NCBI GenBank assembly: GCA_030654835.1
Contig: JAURWS010000030.1
Span: forward strand, 124,001-188,000
Direction of reading: 5' to 3'
Length of the DNA: 64,000 nucleotides
Source: Gammaproteobacteria bacterium
GTDB taxonomy: Bacteria > Pseudomonadota > Gammaproteobacteria > Pseudomonadales > Pseudohongiellaceae
Positions 32,071 through 42,450 of the stretch are shown in pieces (position 1 is the first letter of the stretch; every line of letters starts with the position of its first letter). The position numbers and the translations under genes are program-made. The notes beneath the pieces are model-generated. The model ran no database searches and was not told the origin of the DNA. It saw only the letters and a list, made by a program, of their open reading frames with translations.

Positions 32071-34890
32071 ATGACCAGTACCCCAGTGAACCAGAACCCG
32101 GAACAAAGGGCCCGGGATCGCATAGATCGGCAGCTAATCGCCGCCGGATGGCTTGTGCAGAACAAAAACGCCATCAACCTCAACGCAGGCGCGGGTGTTG
32201 CCGTGCGTGAATATCAAACTGATGTCGGCCCCGCCGACTACGTGCTGTTTGTGAACAAGCAGGCAGTGGGCGTAATCGAGGCCAAGCCCGAAGATTGGGG
32301 CCACAAGATCACCACCGTAGAAGACCAATCCCAAGGCTACGCCAACGCCACCCTGAAATGGGTCAACAACAGCGCCCCATTACGTTTCGTCTACGAAAGC
32401 ACAGGCGTGATAACCCGCTTCACCGATGGTCAAGACCCCGCGCCCCGCTCCCGCGAAGTGTTCAGCTTCCCCCGCCCGGAAACACTCGTCGACTGGATGG
32501 GCCAGGCGACCAAACATGAAGGCACACTGCGCGCTCGCCTGCAGCAGATGCCAGCGCTCAACACCGATGGCCTGCGTGCCTGCCAGATCACAGCCATCAC
32601 CAACCTGGAGGCCTCTTTCAAGAAGAACAAGCCGCGCGCTCTGGTGCAGATGGCAACAGGCTCCGGCAAAACCTTCACTGCCATCACGTCCACGTACAGG
32701 TTGCTGAAACACGCTGGCGCCAAACGCATCCTGTTCCTGGTCGACACCAAGAACCTCGGTGAGCAGGCCGAGCAGGAATTCATGTCCTTCCTGCCGAACG
32801 ACGACAACCGCAAGTTCACCGAGCTGTATACCGTGCAGCGGCTGAAATCCTCTTTCGTTGCCAAGGACAGCCAGGTCTGCATCAGCACCATTCAGCGCAT
32901 GTACTCCCTGCTCAAGGGCGAAGAACTCGACGAAGCCGCTGAAGAGACCACCAGCATGCTGGATAAACAGCCGTTGCCAGTGATCTATAACGAGAAGATC
33001 ACGCCGGAGTTTTTTGACTTCATCGTGATAGACGAGTGTCACCGCTCCATCTACAACCTGTGGCGCCAGGTGATCGAATACTTCGACGCCTACCTGATCG
33101 GCCTAACCGCCACGCCGGACAACCGCACCTTCGGGTTCTTCCACAAGAATGTCGTCAGCGAATACGACCACGAAAAAGCTGTGGCTGATGGCGTCAATGT
33201 CGGCAACGAGATCTTCGTCATCGAAACCGAGAAATCCAAACTGGGCGGCAAACTCACCGCCAAGCAGCAAATAGAAAAACGGGAACGCCTCACGCGCAGC
33301 AGGCGATGGGAAATCCAGGACGAAGACGAAGCCTACACGGCCAAGCAACTCGACCGGGACATCGTCAACCCCGATCAGATCAGAACCGTCATCGAGGCCT
33401 TCCACAAGAGCCTGCCCGACATGTTCCCCGGCCGCACGGAAGTGCCCAAGACGTTGATCTTCGCCAAGACCGACAGCCATGCCGACGACATCATCAACAT
33501 CGTGCGTGAGGAGTTCGGCGAAGGAAATGCGTTCTGCAAGAAGATCACGTACCGTGCAGCAGATGGCCGCAAGGACATCGACGGCAATGTCATCGAGAAA
33601 GGCGAAGATCCCAAGTCCGTGCTGGCCCAGTTCCGCAACGACTACAACCCGCGCATCGCGGTGACCGTAGACATGATCGCCACCGGCACCGATGTGCGTC
33701 CGCTGGAATGCCTGCTGTTCATGCGCGATGTGAAAAGCCGCAACTACTTCGAGCAGATGAAGGGCCGTGGCACCCGCACGCTGGATGCCGACAGCCTGAA
33801 GAAGGTGACGCCCTCCGCGATCACCGCTAAAACCCACTATGTGATTGTCGACGCCATCGGCGTCACCAAGTCCCTGAAGACCGCCAGCCAGCCGCTGATC
33901 ACCAAACCCGGCGTCTCACTCAAAGACCTGGCCATGGGCGTGATGATGGGCTCGGCCCGCGACGAAGACTCCGTGTCATCACTGGCCGGCCGTCTCGCGC
34001 GCCTCGACAGACAACTGGAGGACAAGGAGCGCGCCCGCATCAGCGAGAAGGCAGGCGGCAAACCCCTGTTGCTGATCGTTGGCGAACTGCTCAACGCCAT
34101 CAACCCCGACGTCGTGGAACAGAAGGCATTGGAAATTGCACAACAGCCCGCAGGCACCGACCCCGGTGACGGTGCTCGCAATCAGGCCCGCGACCAGCTC
34201 GTGGGTGTGGCAGCCAGCGTCTTCACAGGTGAATTGATAGACCTGATCGACAGCATTCGTCGCGACAAGGAACAGACCATCGTTCACGATGATCTGGATA
34301 ACCTGCTGCGTGCCGAATGGGACGGCGACACCACCGACAACGCCAAAGCTCTCACGCAGGAGTTCGCCGACTACCTGAATGAACATCGCGACGAAATCGA
34401 CGCTCTGACCATCTATTTCCAGCAGCCCGCGCGCCGCTCCGAAGTCACCTACCCGATGATCCGTGCACTGCTTGAACGCCTGCGTCAGGACAGACCCAAA
34501 CTCGCACCGCTGCGCGTCTGGACCGCCTATGCACATCTCGACAATTATCGAGGCGAGAACCCGATCAGCGATCTTACGGCGCTGGTCGCCTTGATTCGCC
34601 GTGTCACGGGACTGGACACAACACTCACAAACTACGCCGCCACGGTACGCCGCAATTTTCAGAGCTGGATCATGCAGCACCACAGCGGCGCGGGTGAAAA
34701 ATTCAACGAGGAACAAATGGCCTGGTTGCACATGATTCGCGAGCACGTCATAAGCTCCTTCCACATCGAGCGCGATGATCTGGAAATGGCACCCTTCGAC
34801 AGCAAGGGTGGGATGGGACGCATGTATCAATTGTTTGGTGAAAGGATGGATGGGGTGATTGAGGAATTGAATCGGGAGTTGGTGGCGTGA
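32071..34890 (+). CDS. hsdR: Type I restriction enzyme R subunit (EcoEI-like)
   Basis: HsdR cuts DNA after translocating it when the HsdM2S complex meets an unmodified site. The 939-residue product has the N-terminal nuclease with GPADYVLFVNKQAVGVIEAK (PD-ExK core, residues 51-70), a helicase with Walker A MATGSGKT near 193, IDECHRS near 320 and a SF2 C-terminal half (DMIATGTDV, MKGRGTRTL). The C-terminal region resembles EcoEI_R_C. It overlaps hsdS by four bases. The base composition looks like the host's. Confidence 0.95.
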   Translation: MTSTPVNQNPEQRARDRIDRQLIAAGWLVQNKNAINLNAGAGVAVREYQTDVGPADYVLFVNKQAVGVIEAKPEDWGHKITTVEDQSQGYANATLKWVNNSAPLRFVYESTGVITRFTDGQDPAPRSREVFSFPRPETLVDWMGQATKHEGTLRARLQQMPALNTDGLRACQITAITNLEASFKKNKPRALVQMATGSGKTFTAITSTYRLLKHAGAKRILFLVDTKNLGEQAEQEFMSFLPNDDNRKFTELYTVQRLKSSFVAKDSQVCISTIQRMYSLLKGEELDEAAEETTSMLDKQPLPVIYNEKITPEFFDFIVIDECHRSIYNLWRQVIEYFDAYLIGLTATPDNRTFGFFHKNVVSEYDHEKAVADGVNVGNEIFVIETEKSKLGGKLTAKQQIEKRERLTRSRRWEIQDEDEAYTAKQLDRDIVNPDQIRTVIEAFHKSLPDMFPGRTEVPKTLIFAKTDSHADDIINIVREEFGEGNAFCKKITYRAADGRKDIDGNVIEKGEDPKSVLAQFRNDYNPRIAVTVDMIATGTDVRPLECLLFMRDVKSRNYFEQMKGRGTRTLDADSLKKVTPSAITAKTHYVIVDAIGVTKSLKTASQPLITKPGVSLKDLAMGVMMGSARDEDSVSSLAGRLARLDRQLEDKERARISEKAGGKPLLLIVGELLNAINPDVVEQKALEIAQQPAGTDPGDGARNQARDQLVGVAASVFTGELIDLIDSIRRDKEQTIVHDDLDNLLRAEWDGDTTDNAKALTQEFADYLNEHRDEIDALTIYFQQPARRSEVTYPMIRALLERLRQDRPKLAPLRVWTAYAHLDNYRGENPISDLTALVALIRRVTGLDTTLTNYAATVRRNFQSWIMQHHSGAGEKFNEEQMAWLHMIREHVISSFHIERDDLEMAPFDSKGGMGRMYQLFGERMDGVIEELNRELVA

Positions 34891-36386
34891 TGCAGAAACT
34901 TCCAGTAGGTTGGACTGACACGTCAGTAGGTGAAGTATTCGAGTTCGCTTATGGGAAAGGGTTGGTGAAGTCATCTAGAAAAGTGGGAGGTCAGTTTCCT
35001 GTTTATGGTTCAAGTGGAGTTGTCGGATATCACGATGAATTCCTTGTGAAAGGGCCGAAGATTGTTGTTGGTAGAAAGGGTGCCGCCGGGTCTGTCCACC
35101 TTTGTCCCGAAAACTGTTGGCCTATAGATACAACATACTTCGTTAATCCAAAAAAAGAAGTAAATGTAAAGTTCGCCTACTATTTTTTGAAAAATCTTCG
35201 ACTACACCAGTTTGAAACCTCGACGGCCATACCAGGGTTAAATAGAGATGATGCCTATCGATTGGACTTTTGGTTGCCGCCCATCAAAGAACAACATCGC
35301 ATCGTCGCCAAAATAGAAGAGCTGTTTTCCGAACTTGACAAAGGCATCGAATCCCTCAAGACCGCCCGCGAACAACTGAAAGTCTACCGCCAAGCAGTCC
35401 TCAAACACGCCTTTGAAGGTAAACTCACCGCCCAATGGCGCGAAGAAAATAAAGACAAACTGGAATCGCCCGAGCAACTCCTTGCTCGAATTCAGCAGGA
35501 ACGTGACGTCCGGTATGAACAACAACTACATGATTGGCAAGCTGCCGTTAGCGCTTGGGAGAGATCAGAAGACGGAAGCAAAAAGCCAACGAAGCCGATA
35601 GCGCCAAAGACATTACCTAATCTGACATCAAATGATCTAGATCGGCTCGGTGATCTTCCGAGTGGATGGATTTGGGTAAAGCTAGGAAATCTCTCATCCA
35701 AAATTACGGATGGGGAGCATTTCAGACCAAAGGTGCAGGAGCAAGGAATTTATTTCCTATCTGCAAAAGATGTCAGAGACTCTGGTGTTTCGTTGGACGC
35801 GCCTCTCTATGTCGATAAAGAGACAGCACTAAAGGCAAGATTGAGGTGTGATCCGAAAAAGGGTGACATACTAATCGTTAGCAGAGGCGCCACGGTTGGA
35901 AGAATGTGTGTAGTTGATACCGACGAACTTTTTTGCCTGTTGGGAAGCGTCATTTTAGTCAAAGCCACAAGTTGCATTGAGAGCCTTTACTTGTGCTCTG
36001 CTCTCAAATCACCCGCAATCAGCAGAGCTGTCGTTTCCTCGTCTGGCGCGACTGCACAACAAGCAATTTATCTTAGAGATATTCAGCATGTTGCAATTCC
36101 AGTGTGTGGCGAGCTTGAGCAACTTGAGATTGTTGCTTCAATAAGTCAGCAGATGAGCACAATAGACTATCTTTATCAAGAAATTGAAAATCAGCAGGCT
36201 ATGTCTGAAATCCTCCGACACGCAATCCTAAAAAAAGCCTTCTCTGGTCAGTTAGTAGCGCAGGATTGCAGCGATGAACCTAGCACTACCATACTGGAGC
36301 GAATTAGAAAGGAGACGTCCGTAGAGATGAGCGGCAAAAAAAAAAGAAAAAGCATTGGTGATCAGACGCAATCTCGAGATAACTGA
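34887..36386 (+). CDS. hsdS: Type I restriction enzyme specificity subunit
   Basis: HsdS recognises the two half-sites of the target for both HsdM and HsdR. The 499-residue product has two variable target-recognition domains, with conserved segments at the end of the first (PPIKEQHRIVAKIEELFSEL, then a long coiled coil) and at the C-terminus (LRHAILKKAFSGQLVAQ). It begins ATGA with the hsdR stop. A run of ten A residues (36336-36345) lies near the C-terminus and could slip. It is followed not by hsdM but by a Gabija-like pair. Confidence 0.95.
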   Translation: MMQKLPVGWTDTSVGEVFEFAYGKGLVKSSRKVGGQFPVYGSSGVVGYHDEFLVKGPKIVVGRKGAAGSVHLCPENCWPIDTTYFVNPKKEVNVKFAYYFLKNLRLHQFETSTAIPGLNRDDAYRLDFWLPPIKEQHRIVAKIEELFSELDKGIESLKTAREQLKVYRQAVLKHAFEGKLTAQWREENKDKLESPEQLLARIQQERDVRYEQQLHDWQAAVSAWERSEDGSKKPTKPIAPKTLPNLTSNDLDRLGDLPSGWIWVKLGNLSSKITDGEHFRPKVQEQGIYFLSAKDVRDSGVSLDAPLYVDKETALKARLRCDPKKGDILIVSRGATVGRMCVVDTDELFCLLGSVILVKATSCIESLYLCSALKSPAISRAVVSSSGATAQQAIYLRDIQHVAIPVCGELEQLEIVASISQQMSTIDYLYQEIENQQAMSEILRHAILKKAFSGQLVAQDCSDEPSTTILERIRKETSVEMSGKKKRKSIGDQTQSRDN

Positions 36387-36401
36387 AAAGGAGGTCAAAG
36401 C

Positions 36402-38648
36402 ATGAAAATAGCTCACATAGATATCCGAAACTTTCGGAAACTGAAATCATGTCGTGTTGAGTTAGCGGAAGGAAAAACTATTTTCGTCGGCGCGAACAAC
36501 AGCGGAAAAACGTCTGCAATGGATGCGCTGATAATGTTCTTGAAGAAATCGAAGAGGAAAGAACTATCAACAACCGATTTTACATTATCCAATTGGGCTG
36601 CGATAAATAAGATTGGCAATAGCTGGGTCGCTGCCATTGACGAACAGGCACCTGATTTCTCATTGGAAATATGGCGCCCGCATCTGCCTTCGATTGATGT
36701 TTGGCTTCAGGTGGATGATGCGCAAATTCACTATGTCAGTCACATACTGCCAACTTTGGATTGGACCGGTGGATTGTTGGGAGTTCGATTAGCTTTAGAG
36801 CCGAAGAAGCCGGAAGAGTTGTATAAGCGATTCATCTCTGCATTCGAATCTGCCAAGGCAACAATGAGTTCCCGACCGGTTTCAGGGGGCAAGGGGCTGG
36901 CCTCCACACTAAAACTGTGGCCGCAGTCGATGCGTGATTTTTTGGACAGAGAAATGCAAACTTTTTTCTCTGTAAATGCGTTCATACTTGATCCATCAAA
37001 AGTTAATCAACCAAACGCACAAGATATTGCAGATGATGTTGAGCCACTGGAAGGCGACCCGTTCGATGGTCTATTCAAAATAGACATTATCAATGCCCAA
37101 AGAGGCTTTTCCGATCCCAACTCGGGGGAGGGAATTAGCAATGCAGACCGACGCCTTTCGTCGCAGCTGCGACAATATTTCGATAACCACTTAGATCCCG
37201 CTGAGTTGCCAGACATTACTGATCTGGATGCTCTGGAAGCGATGGAGGCTGCACGTTCGGCTTTCGATGTTAGACTCAAAGCAAGTTTCAGTTCCGCAAT
37301 TGGGGAATTAGAAGGTCTAAACTACCCCGGCTTCAGCGACCCTCAAATTCTCTTGTCAAGCAAAATGAACCCGCTTGAAAGTCTGAATCATGACTCGGCT
37401 GTACAATTCAAAGTTACTAGAAATGATGCGCCCGAAAGTGATGCTTTGTGCTTGCCAGAAAAATACAACGGGTTGGGTTATCAGAACCTGATTTCCATGA
37501 TATTTAGCCTTATTCGCTTTCGTGATGAATGGATGCGTATCGGAAAAGCAGGGAAGAGAGAAGCTGATGATAGCCGTCCAATTCAACCCCTTCACTTGAT
37601 GTTAATCGAAGAGCCAGAGGCGCATTTGCATGCACAGGTGCAGCAGGTATTTATCAAGAAAGCATTTGGCGTTCTCAGAAGTCACTCAGACTTAGGGAAT
37701 AACAAGCAGTTTGTAACACAAATGGTAGTCAGCACACATTCCAGTCATATCGCGCACGAAACCGACTTTGCAAGCTTACGCTATTTCCGCAGACAAAATC
37801 CTTCCAGGCCGGGTGACGTGCCTTACGCAACAGTCGTCAATATGACGAACACGTTTGGAGGAAATTCAGATACTGCAAGGTTTGCTACTCGGTATCTGAA
37901 AACTACCCATTGCGATCTCTTCTTTGCGGATGCAGTCATTTTGGTTGAAGGGCCAGCAGAACGAATGCTGGTGCCACATTTTATTCGCTGCCAGTATCCT
38001 GACTTGGATAGAAGCTATATATCTCTGCTCGAAATTGGCGGCAGCCATGCGCATCGATTATGCCCGCTTATAGATGCACTTGGACTATTGACGCTGGTGA
38101 TAACCGATTTGGATTCTATAGCTGCGGATACGAGCTCTAAAGTATTGCCGGTGAAAGGCCAGGGTTTTAGGACAGGTAATGACACGCTAAAGAGTTGGAT
38201 ACCAGTTGAAACGATGCTGGACGAACTGTTGAAGGCTTCCTCCGAGAGCAAAGTTGCACGTTGCGGTCGGGTAAGAGTTACATATCCGTGTGAAGTTGCT
38301 TTGAATTATCAAGGCAGCGAAGGAAAGGCCATTCCATACACATTCGAAGATGCGCTCGTGTTGGGAAATCTTGGGTTGTTCAAAATCAAGACAGGGACTG
38401 CCGGGCTACTTAAGAAAATGGTTGATGCTGTGAACTTAGGAACCCTTAGCGAAGCCTGCGAAGCGATGTTTGAAGCGCTTAAGAGTGGTAGAAAAGCTGA
38501 GATGGCCTTGGAGCTGCTTTACACCACGGAGCCAAGCACGCTTCAAACACCACAATACATAACGGAAGGGCTTGATTGGTTAAAAGCCAAGTTAGCTGCA
38601 AACGAGCTCGAACAGATTTACACTCCAGCCACCGTGGAGGCTGAGTGA
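36402..38648 (+). CDS. OLD-family ATP-dependent nuclease, GajA-like
   Basis: OLD nucleases couple an ABC-type ATPase to a TOPRIM DNA nuclease; Gabija GajA is of this kind. The 748-residue product has Walker A GANNSGKTS near residue 31, LIEEPEAHLHAQVQQVF near 401, the H-loop STHSSHIAHE, and a TOPRIM domain with VEGPAERML near 515 and DLDS near 569. It is longer than described GajA (about 580). It has a strong AAGGAGG and abuts a UvrD-like helicase gene, the class 2 OLD arrangement. Richer in A+T than hsdR. The Gabija label is family inference. Confidence 0.85.
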   Translation: MKIAHIDIRNFRKLKSCRVELAEGKTIFVGANNSGKTSAMDALIMFLKKSKRKELSTTDFTLSNWAAINKIGNSWVAAIDEQAPDFSLEIWRPHLPSIDVWLQVDDAQIHYVSHILPTLDWTGGLLGVRLALEPKKPEELYKRFISAFESAKATMSSRPVSGGKGLASTLKLWPQSMRDFLDREMQTFFSVNAFILDPSKVNQPNAQDIADDVEPLEGDPFDGLFKIDIINAQRGFSDPNSGEGISNADRRLSSQLRQYFDNHLDPAELPDITDLDALEAMEAARSAFDVRLKASFSSAIGELEGLNYPGFSDPQILLSSKMNPLESLNHDSAVQFKVTRNDAPESDALCLPEKYNGLGYQNLISMIFSLIRFRDEWMRIGKAGKREADDSRPIQPLHLMLIEEPEAHLHAQVQQVFIKKAFGVLRSHSDLGNNKQFVTQMVVSTHSSHIAHETDFASLRYFRRQNPSRPGDVPYATVVNMTNTFGGNSDTARFATRYLKTTHCDLFFADAVILVEGPAERMLVPHFIRCQYPDLDRSYISLLEIGGSHAHRLCPLIDALGLLTLVITDLDSIAADTSSKVLPVKGQGFRTGNDTLKSWIPVETMLDELLKASSESKVARCGRVRVTYPCEVALNYQGSEGKAIPYTFEDALVLGNLGLFKIKTGTAGLLKKMVDAVNLGTLSEACEAMFEALKSGRKAEMALELLYTTEPSTLQTPQYITEGLDWLKAKLAANELEQIYTPATVEAE

Positions 38649-40534
38649 TGACGGAGCCTAATTTCGTCAATTCAGTTGATGAAGAAATATATGGCTGCCT
38701 TAATTTGAACGCTCCAAGGAGCTTCTTTTTGTTCGCTGGAGCTGGCTCTGGAAAGACTCGATCTTTGGTTGAGGTTTTGAAGCGGTTTCGCAAGGACAAC
38801 ATCCAGCGCTTAAGACTGAATGGGCAGAAGGTTGCCATCATTACTTATACAAACGCCGCTCGTGACGAGATCAATCGGCGCTTGGAGTTTGACCCTGCAT
38901 TTAGTGTTTCTACAATCCACAGCTTTTCTTGGGAACTAATCAAGTCCCATCAGCAGAACATTAGAGAATGGCTGAAAAGTCATCTTCGAACAGAAATTGG
39001 AGAACTAGAGGCAGCCCAAGCTAAAGGTCGTGCCGGTACAAAAGCTGCGGAAGATAGGCCAAGACAAATTGCAGCTAAGACAAGACGATTGGAATCCCTG
39101 GATCAGATCAAAGCATTTACCTATAACCCAAATGGCGCAAACACAGGCAAAGACTCACTAAATCACGCGGAAGTTATAAATCTGGCATCAGAGTTTCTGG
39201 CAGCTAAACCACTCATGCGGCGAATTCTTATCCGTAAGTTTCCGATACTGTTAATCGATGAAAGTCAGGACACAAAAAGAGAGCTCATGGATGCTTTTTT
39301 TGCAGTGCAGAAACAACATGGTGGTGAATTTTCGCTTGGTCTTTTTGGAGACACTATGCAGAGAATCTACTCAGATGGGAAGACTGATCTTGGCCAAAAT
39401 ATTCCTGATGACTGGGTTAAGCCTGCGAAAAAGATTAACTACAGATGCCCGCCACGAGTAGTTGCCCTGATTAACAGAATCCGAGCTGATGTAGATCAAC
39501 AAATGCAGGAAGTTCATAAATCTGATGGGGATGGTTTTGTTAGGTTATTCATCGTCGATACAAGTACTTTTTTTGATAAAGAAGAATTTGAAAATGCTGT
39601 TAGTTTAAAGATGGCTGAAGTCACCGGTGATGATAAATGGGTTGATCATGTGACGGGTAATAAGACCTTAACTCTAGAGCATCATATGGCTGCGTTGCGA
39701 GGAGGGTTTTCCGCTTTTTTCGATCCATTGTATGGCGTGGATAGTCTAAGAACGGGGTTGCTGGACGGCTCACTTTCTGGCATCACCTTCTTCTCAAGTA
39801 AAATTCTCCCACTGGTTAAAAGCTTTCAGGCGAGCGACCAACTCTCTTTATCGCGGATTGTCACCAGATACTCTGACTTATTGTCGAAAGATAAACTGAA
39901 AGCCAGCACCAACCCTAGAGCGGATATAGATACCGCAAAGCTGGCCGTTGATTCACTTTGTGCTTTGTGGAATAAAGACAAAGCACCAACCTTGGTAAGT
40001 ATTCTCACAGAGATTTATCGAAGTGGGTTGTTCAAAATCCCTGAAAATCTAGGAACAATTGCGGCAAGAAGCGGAGATACCTTTGAGGCTGCTGAAGATG
40101 AGAGTGATGTAAATCCGATCATCGATGCCTGGGACACTGCCTTGCAATGTGGATTCAGTGAATTCGAAGAATATGTCCGATATATTTCTGACCAGTCTCG
40201 TTTCGGCACACACCAAGGAATCAAAGGATTACAGTTCCCTCGCGTAATGGTGATTTTGGACGATGAAGAGGCGCGAGGTTTTCTGTTCAGCTACGACAAA
40301 TTGTTCGGAGCCGCCGAGCCATCAGCAAATGATCTAAAGAATAAATCTGAGGGAAAGGAAACAAGTGTTGATCGAACCAGGCGACTCTTTTATGTAACTT
40401 GTAGTCGAGCTGAGGATAGTCTGGCAATTGTTGCCTACACAAAAGATCCGAAAAAAGTTAAAGGATATGTTCTAAAACAAGGCTGGTTTGCGGAGGAAGA
40501 AATAATTCCCTGTGATTTAGGCATTGTGCCATGA
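38648..40534 (+). CDS. UvrD-like superfamily 1 helicase, GajB-like
   Basis: The 628-residue product has Walker A FAGAGSGKTRS near residue 30, the AYTNAARDEI-type motif Ia (IITYTNAARDEINRRL), TIHSFSW, DESQDT near 205 and a C-terminal UvrD_C_2 part with RRLFYVTCSRAEDSLA. The ATG at 38648 shares its A with the stop of the OLD gene, and translational coupling is certain to be tight. Gabija GajB is a shorter helicase of the same class. Together with the OLD gene it forms the likely two-gene defence module. Confidence 0.85.
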   Translation: MTEPNFVNSVDEEIYGCLNLNAPRSFFLFAGAGSGKTRSLVEVLKRFRKDNIQRLRLNGQKVAIITYTNAARDEINRRLEFDPAFSVSTIHSFSWELIKSHQQNIREWLKSHLRTEIGELEAAQAKGRAGTKAAEDRPRQIAAKTRRLESLDQIKAFTYNPNGANTGKDSLNHAEVINLASEFLAAKPLMRRILIRKFPILLIDESQDTKRELMDAFFAVQKQHGGEFSLGLFGDTMQRIYSDGKTDLGQNIPDDWVKPAKKINYRCPPRVVALINRIRADVDQQMQEVHKSDGDGFVRLFIVDTSTFFDKEEFENAVSLKMAEVTGDDKWVDHVTGNKTLTLEHHMAALRGGFSAFFDPLYGVDSLRTGLLDGSLSGITFFSSKILPLVKSFQASDQLSLSRIVTRYSDLLSKDKLKASTNPRADIDTAKLAVDSLCALWNKDKAPTLVSILTEIYRSGLFKIPENLGTIAARSGDTFEAAEDESDVNPIIDAWDTALQCGFSEFEEYVRYISDQSRFGTHQGIKGLQFPRVMVILDDEEARGFLFSYDKLFGAAEPSANDLKNKSEGKETSVDRTRRLFYVTCSRAEDSLAIVAYTKDPKKVKGYVLKQGWFAEEEIIPCDLGIVP

Positions 40535-40613
40535 CTATCAATCCCGCCAATCAGCTCAAAGAGAGGTCTCCGAAGAGCCAATTCGGAAGCATTAGTAGCA
40601 ATGAGGGGCAAGT

Positions 40614-42083
40614 ATGACCATCGAGCGTAATTTGGAATATCTGCGCTCACTGCTGCGCGAATTGTTGCATTTGACTCACGAAACTGAGTGGGTGGAGTTC
40701 AAGCACAACAACGAAGAGCCAGTGATGATCGGCGAATACATTTCCGCATTGGCGAATTCTGCCGCACTTTATGGCAAGAAGTGCGCCTACATGGTGTGGG
40801 GCATTAACGATTCTGATCAGAGGGTGTTGGGTACAACATTCAGACCCAGCACTACTCGATACAAACAACAAGAATTGGAAAGTTGGTTGTTGCAAAAGAT
40901 TGCCCCAAAGATCAATTTTCGCTTTTATGAATTTTTCACTGATGATGAGTTGCCAGTGGTTATTCTGGAAATTCAGGCGGCGACTCATACGCCAGTGCAA
41001 TTCGACGGTGCCGAGTTCATTCGAGTGGGATCGAACAAAAAGAAGTTTCGCGAATTTCCTGAAAAGGAACGCGAGTTGTGGCGGGTGTTTGACCGGATTC
41101 CGTTCGAACAACAAATCGCTGCTGCGGCAGTGAGCATTGAAGATATTCTCAAACTGCTTGATTACCCGACTTACTTCGATCTGCTGGAGCTTCCACTGCC
41201 TGAGGGGCGAGAGGGCATTCTCAGCGCTTTGCAGGCAGACCAATTGATCCACCCTTCGGATGCGGGTTCGTGGAATATCACCAATTTGGGCGCCATTCTG
41301 TTTGCCAAACAACTCTCCAACTTTCAGCACCTGGCTCGTAAGGCTGTCCGTCTGGTGCTTTACAAGGGTGATGATCGCTTTGAGACTATTCGAGAGCTGG
41401 AGGGCAAGAAAGGGTATGCCATCGGCTTTGAAGGTTTGATTGATACGTTGAAAACTTTGCTGCCCTCTAACGAGGAAATTGGCAAAGCGCTGCGCAAGGA
41501 GGTTCCGATGTACCCGGAGTTGGCGCTGCGCGAACTCGTGGCCAATGCAATTATTCATCAGGATTTTAATCTTACCGGCACCGGCCCGATGATCGAAGTG
41601 TTTGCTAATCGCATTGAGATCACTAATCCTGGCACACCATTGGTTGCAACAGATCGTTTTCTTGATAGCCCGCCGCGTAGTCGCAACGAGGGTCTGGCTT
41701 CGTTGATGCGTCGAATCGGTTTTTGCGAGGAGCGTGGCAGCGGTGTAGACAAGGTGGTTCATCAAACGGAAATCTATCAGCTACCTGCACCGATATTTGA
41801 AGCCTTTGAAGAGCATACCCGCTGCGTACTGTTTGCCTATCGTGAATTCAGGGATATGGACAAGGAGGAGAGGATCAGAGCCTGTTATTTGCATTCGGCT
41901 TTGAAATACCTGAATCATCAGCCAATGAATAACACCAGCTTACGTGAGCGTTTTGGTGTTGATACCAAGAACAGTGCCATGGTCAGCCGTATCATCAAAC
42001 AGGCAGTAGAAGTGAGAGCAATTCGGCCTTACGACGAGTCGGCGGGCACGAAGGCCATGCGCTATGTGCCTTGGTGGGCGTAG
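40614..42083 (+). CDS. AlbA_2 (Schlafen-type) domain ATP-binding protein
   Basis: The 489-residue product has an N-terminal AlbA_2 domain (HETEWVEFKHN near residue 22; AYMVWGINDSDQRVLGT) and a central GHKL-like ATP-binding part (ELVANAIIHQDFNLTGTGP near 304; EERGSGVDKVV), with a C-terminal winged-helix-like segment. Such proteins are common in type I RM and other defence loci; some are thought to be transcriptional regulators, others nucleases or sensors. The ATG has GAGGGG upstream. It stands between the helicase and hsdM. Confidence 0.85.
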   Translation: MTIERNLEYLRSLLRELLHLTHETEWVEFKHNNEEPVMIGEYISALANSAALYGKKCAYMVWGINDSDQRVLGTTFRPSTTRYKQQELESWLLQKIAPKINFRFYEFFTDDELPVVILEIQAATHTPVQFDGAEFIRVGSNKKKFREFPEKERELWRVFDRIPFEQQIAAAAVSIEDILKLLDYPTYFDLLELPLPEGREGILSALQADQLIHPSDAGSWNITNLGAILFAKQLSNFQHLARKAVRLVLYKGDDRFETIRELEGKKGYAIGFEGLIDTLKTLLPSNEEIGKALRKEVPMYPELALRELVANAIIHQDFNLTGTGPMIEVFANRIEITNPGTPLVATDRFLDSPPRSRNEGLASLMRRIGFCEERGSGVDKVVHQTEIYQLPAPIFEAFEEHTRCVLFAYREFRDMDKEERIRACYLHSALKYLNHQPMNNTSLRERFGVDTKNSAMVSRIIKQAVEVRAIRPYDESAGTKAMRYVPWWA

Positions 42084-42088
42084 CCCGA

Positions 42089-42120
42089 ATTTGCTTGACC
42101 GTTGCTTGATCGAGCGGCCG
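42089..42120 (+). repeat. 32-base direct repeat upstream of hsdM, copy A
   Basis: The repeat TTTGCTTGACCGTTGCTTGA continues to TCGAGCGGCCG, six bases after the AlbA_2 gene stop. The same sequence with one mismatch recurs at 42539-42570. A partial third copy (AATTTGCTTGATTGATAG) lies around 42626-42643. Confidence 0.85.
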
Positions 42121-42450
42121 GTGTAGTTGCGCCGCATTGATAGACATTTTTTGAGAAATTGCCAGTTGTTCCAGACGAACACCGAAAGCATCGTAAAGTG
42201 AAGGGCCTTCTGAAAGCCACGAAATATCAAGGGGTTATAGAGCCAATAGGAAAGGTTTGGCGAATATCTAAACCCGATTCCTAGACATTTTTTAGATATT
42301 CCCCATGGTGAGAAATTGAAGCGTTGGGCGGGAAGAACGTGCAATTACATGTCGTCAGATAGCAACTTTATACGCCTCGTTGGTGATATGGCGCATAAAA
42401 CGACGAAATGGACTACCGACAATATTTACTTATAAAACAGCAGGATAAAA
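42121..42450. other. Intergenic region with inverted repeat and repeated motifs upstream of hsdM
   Basis: No gene is seen here. It contains a perfect 11-base inverted repeat GAATATCTAAA (42262-42272) / TTTAGATATTC (42291-42301) and a motif TAGACATTTTTT seen at about 42140 and 42281. A related motif with TAGATATTCCCGATGG recurs at 42677-42692. The pattern suggests operators or remains of a duplicated hsdM control region. Confidence 0.5.
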
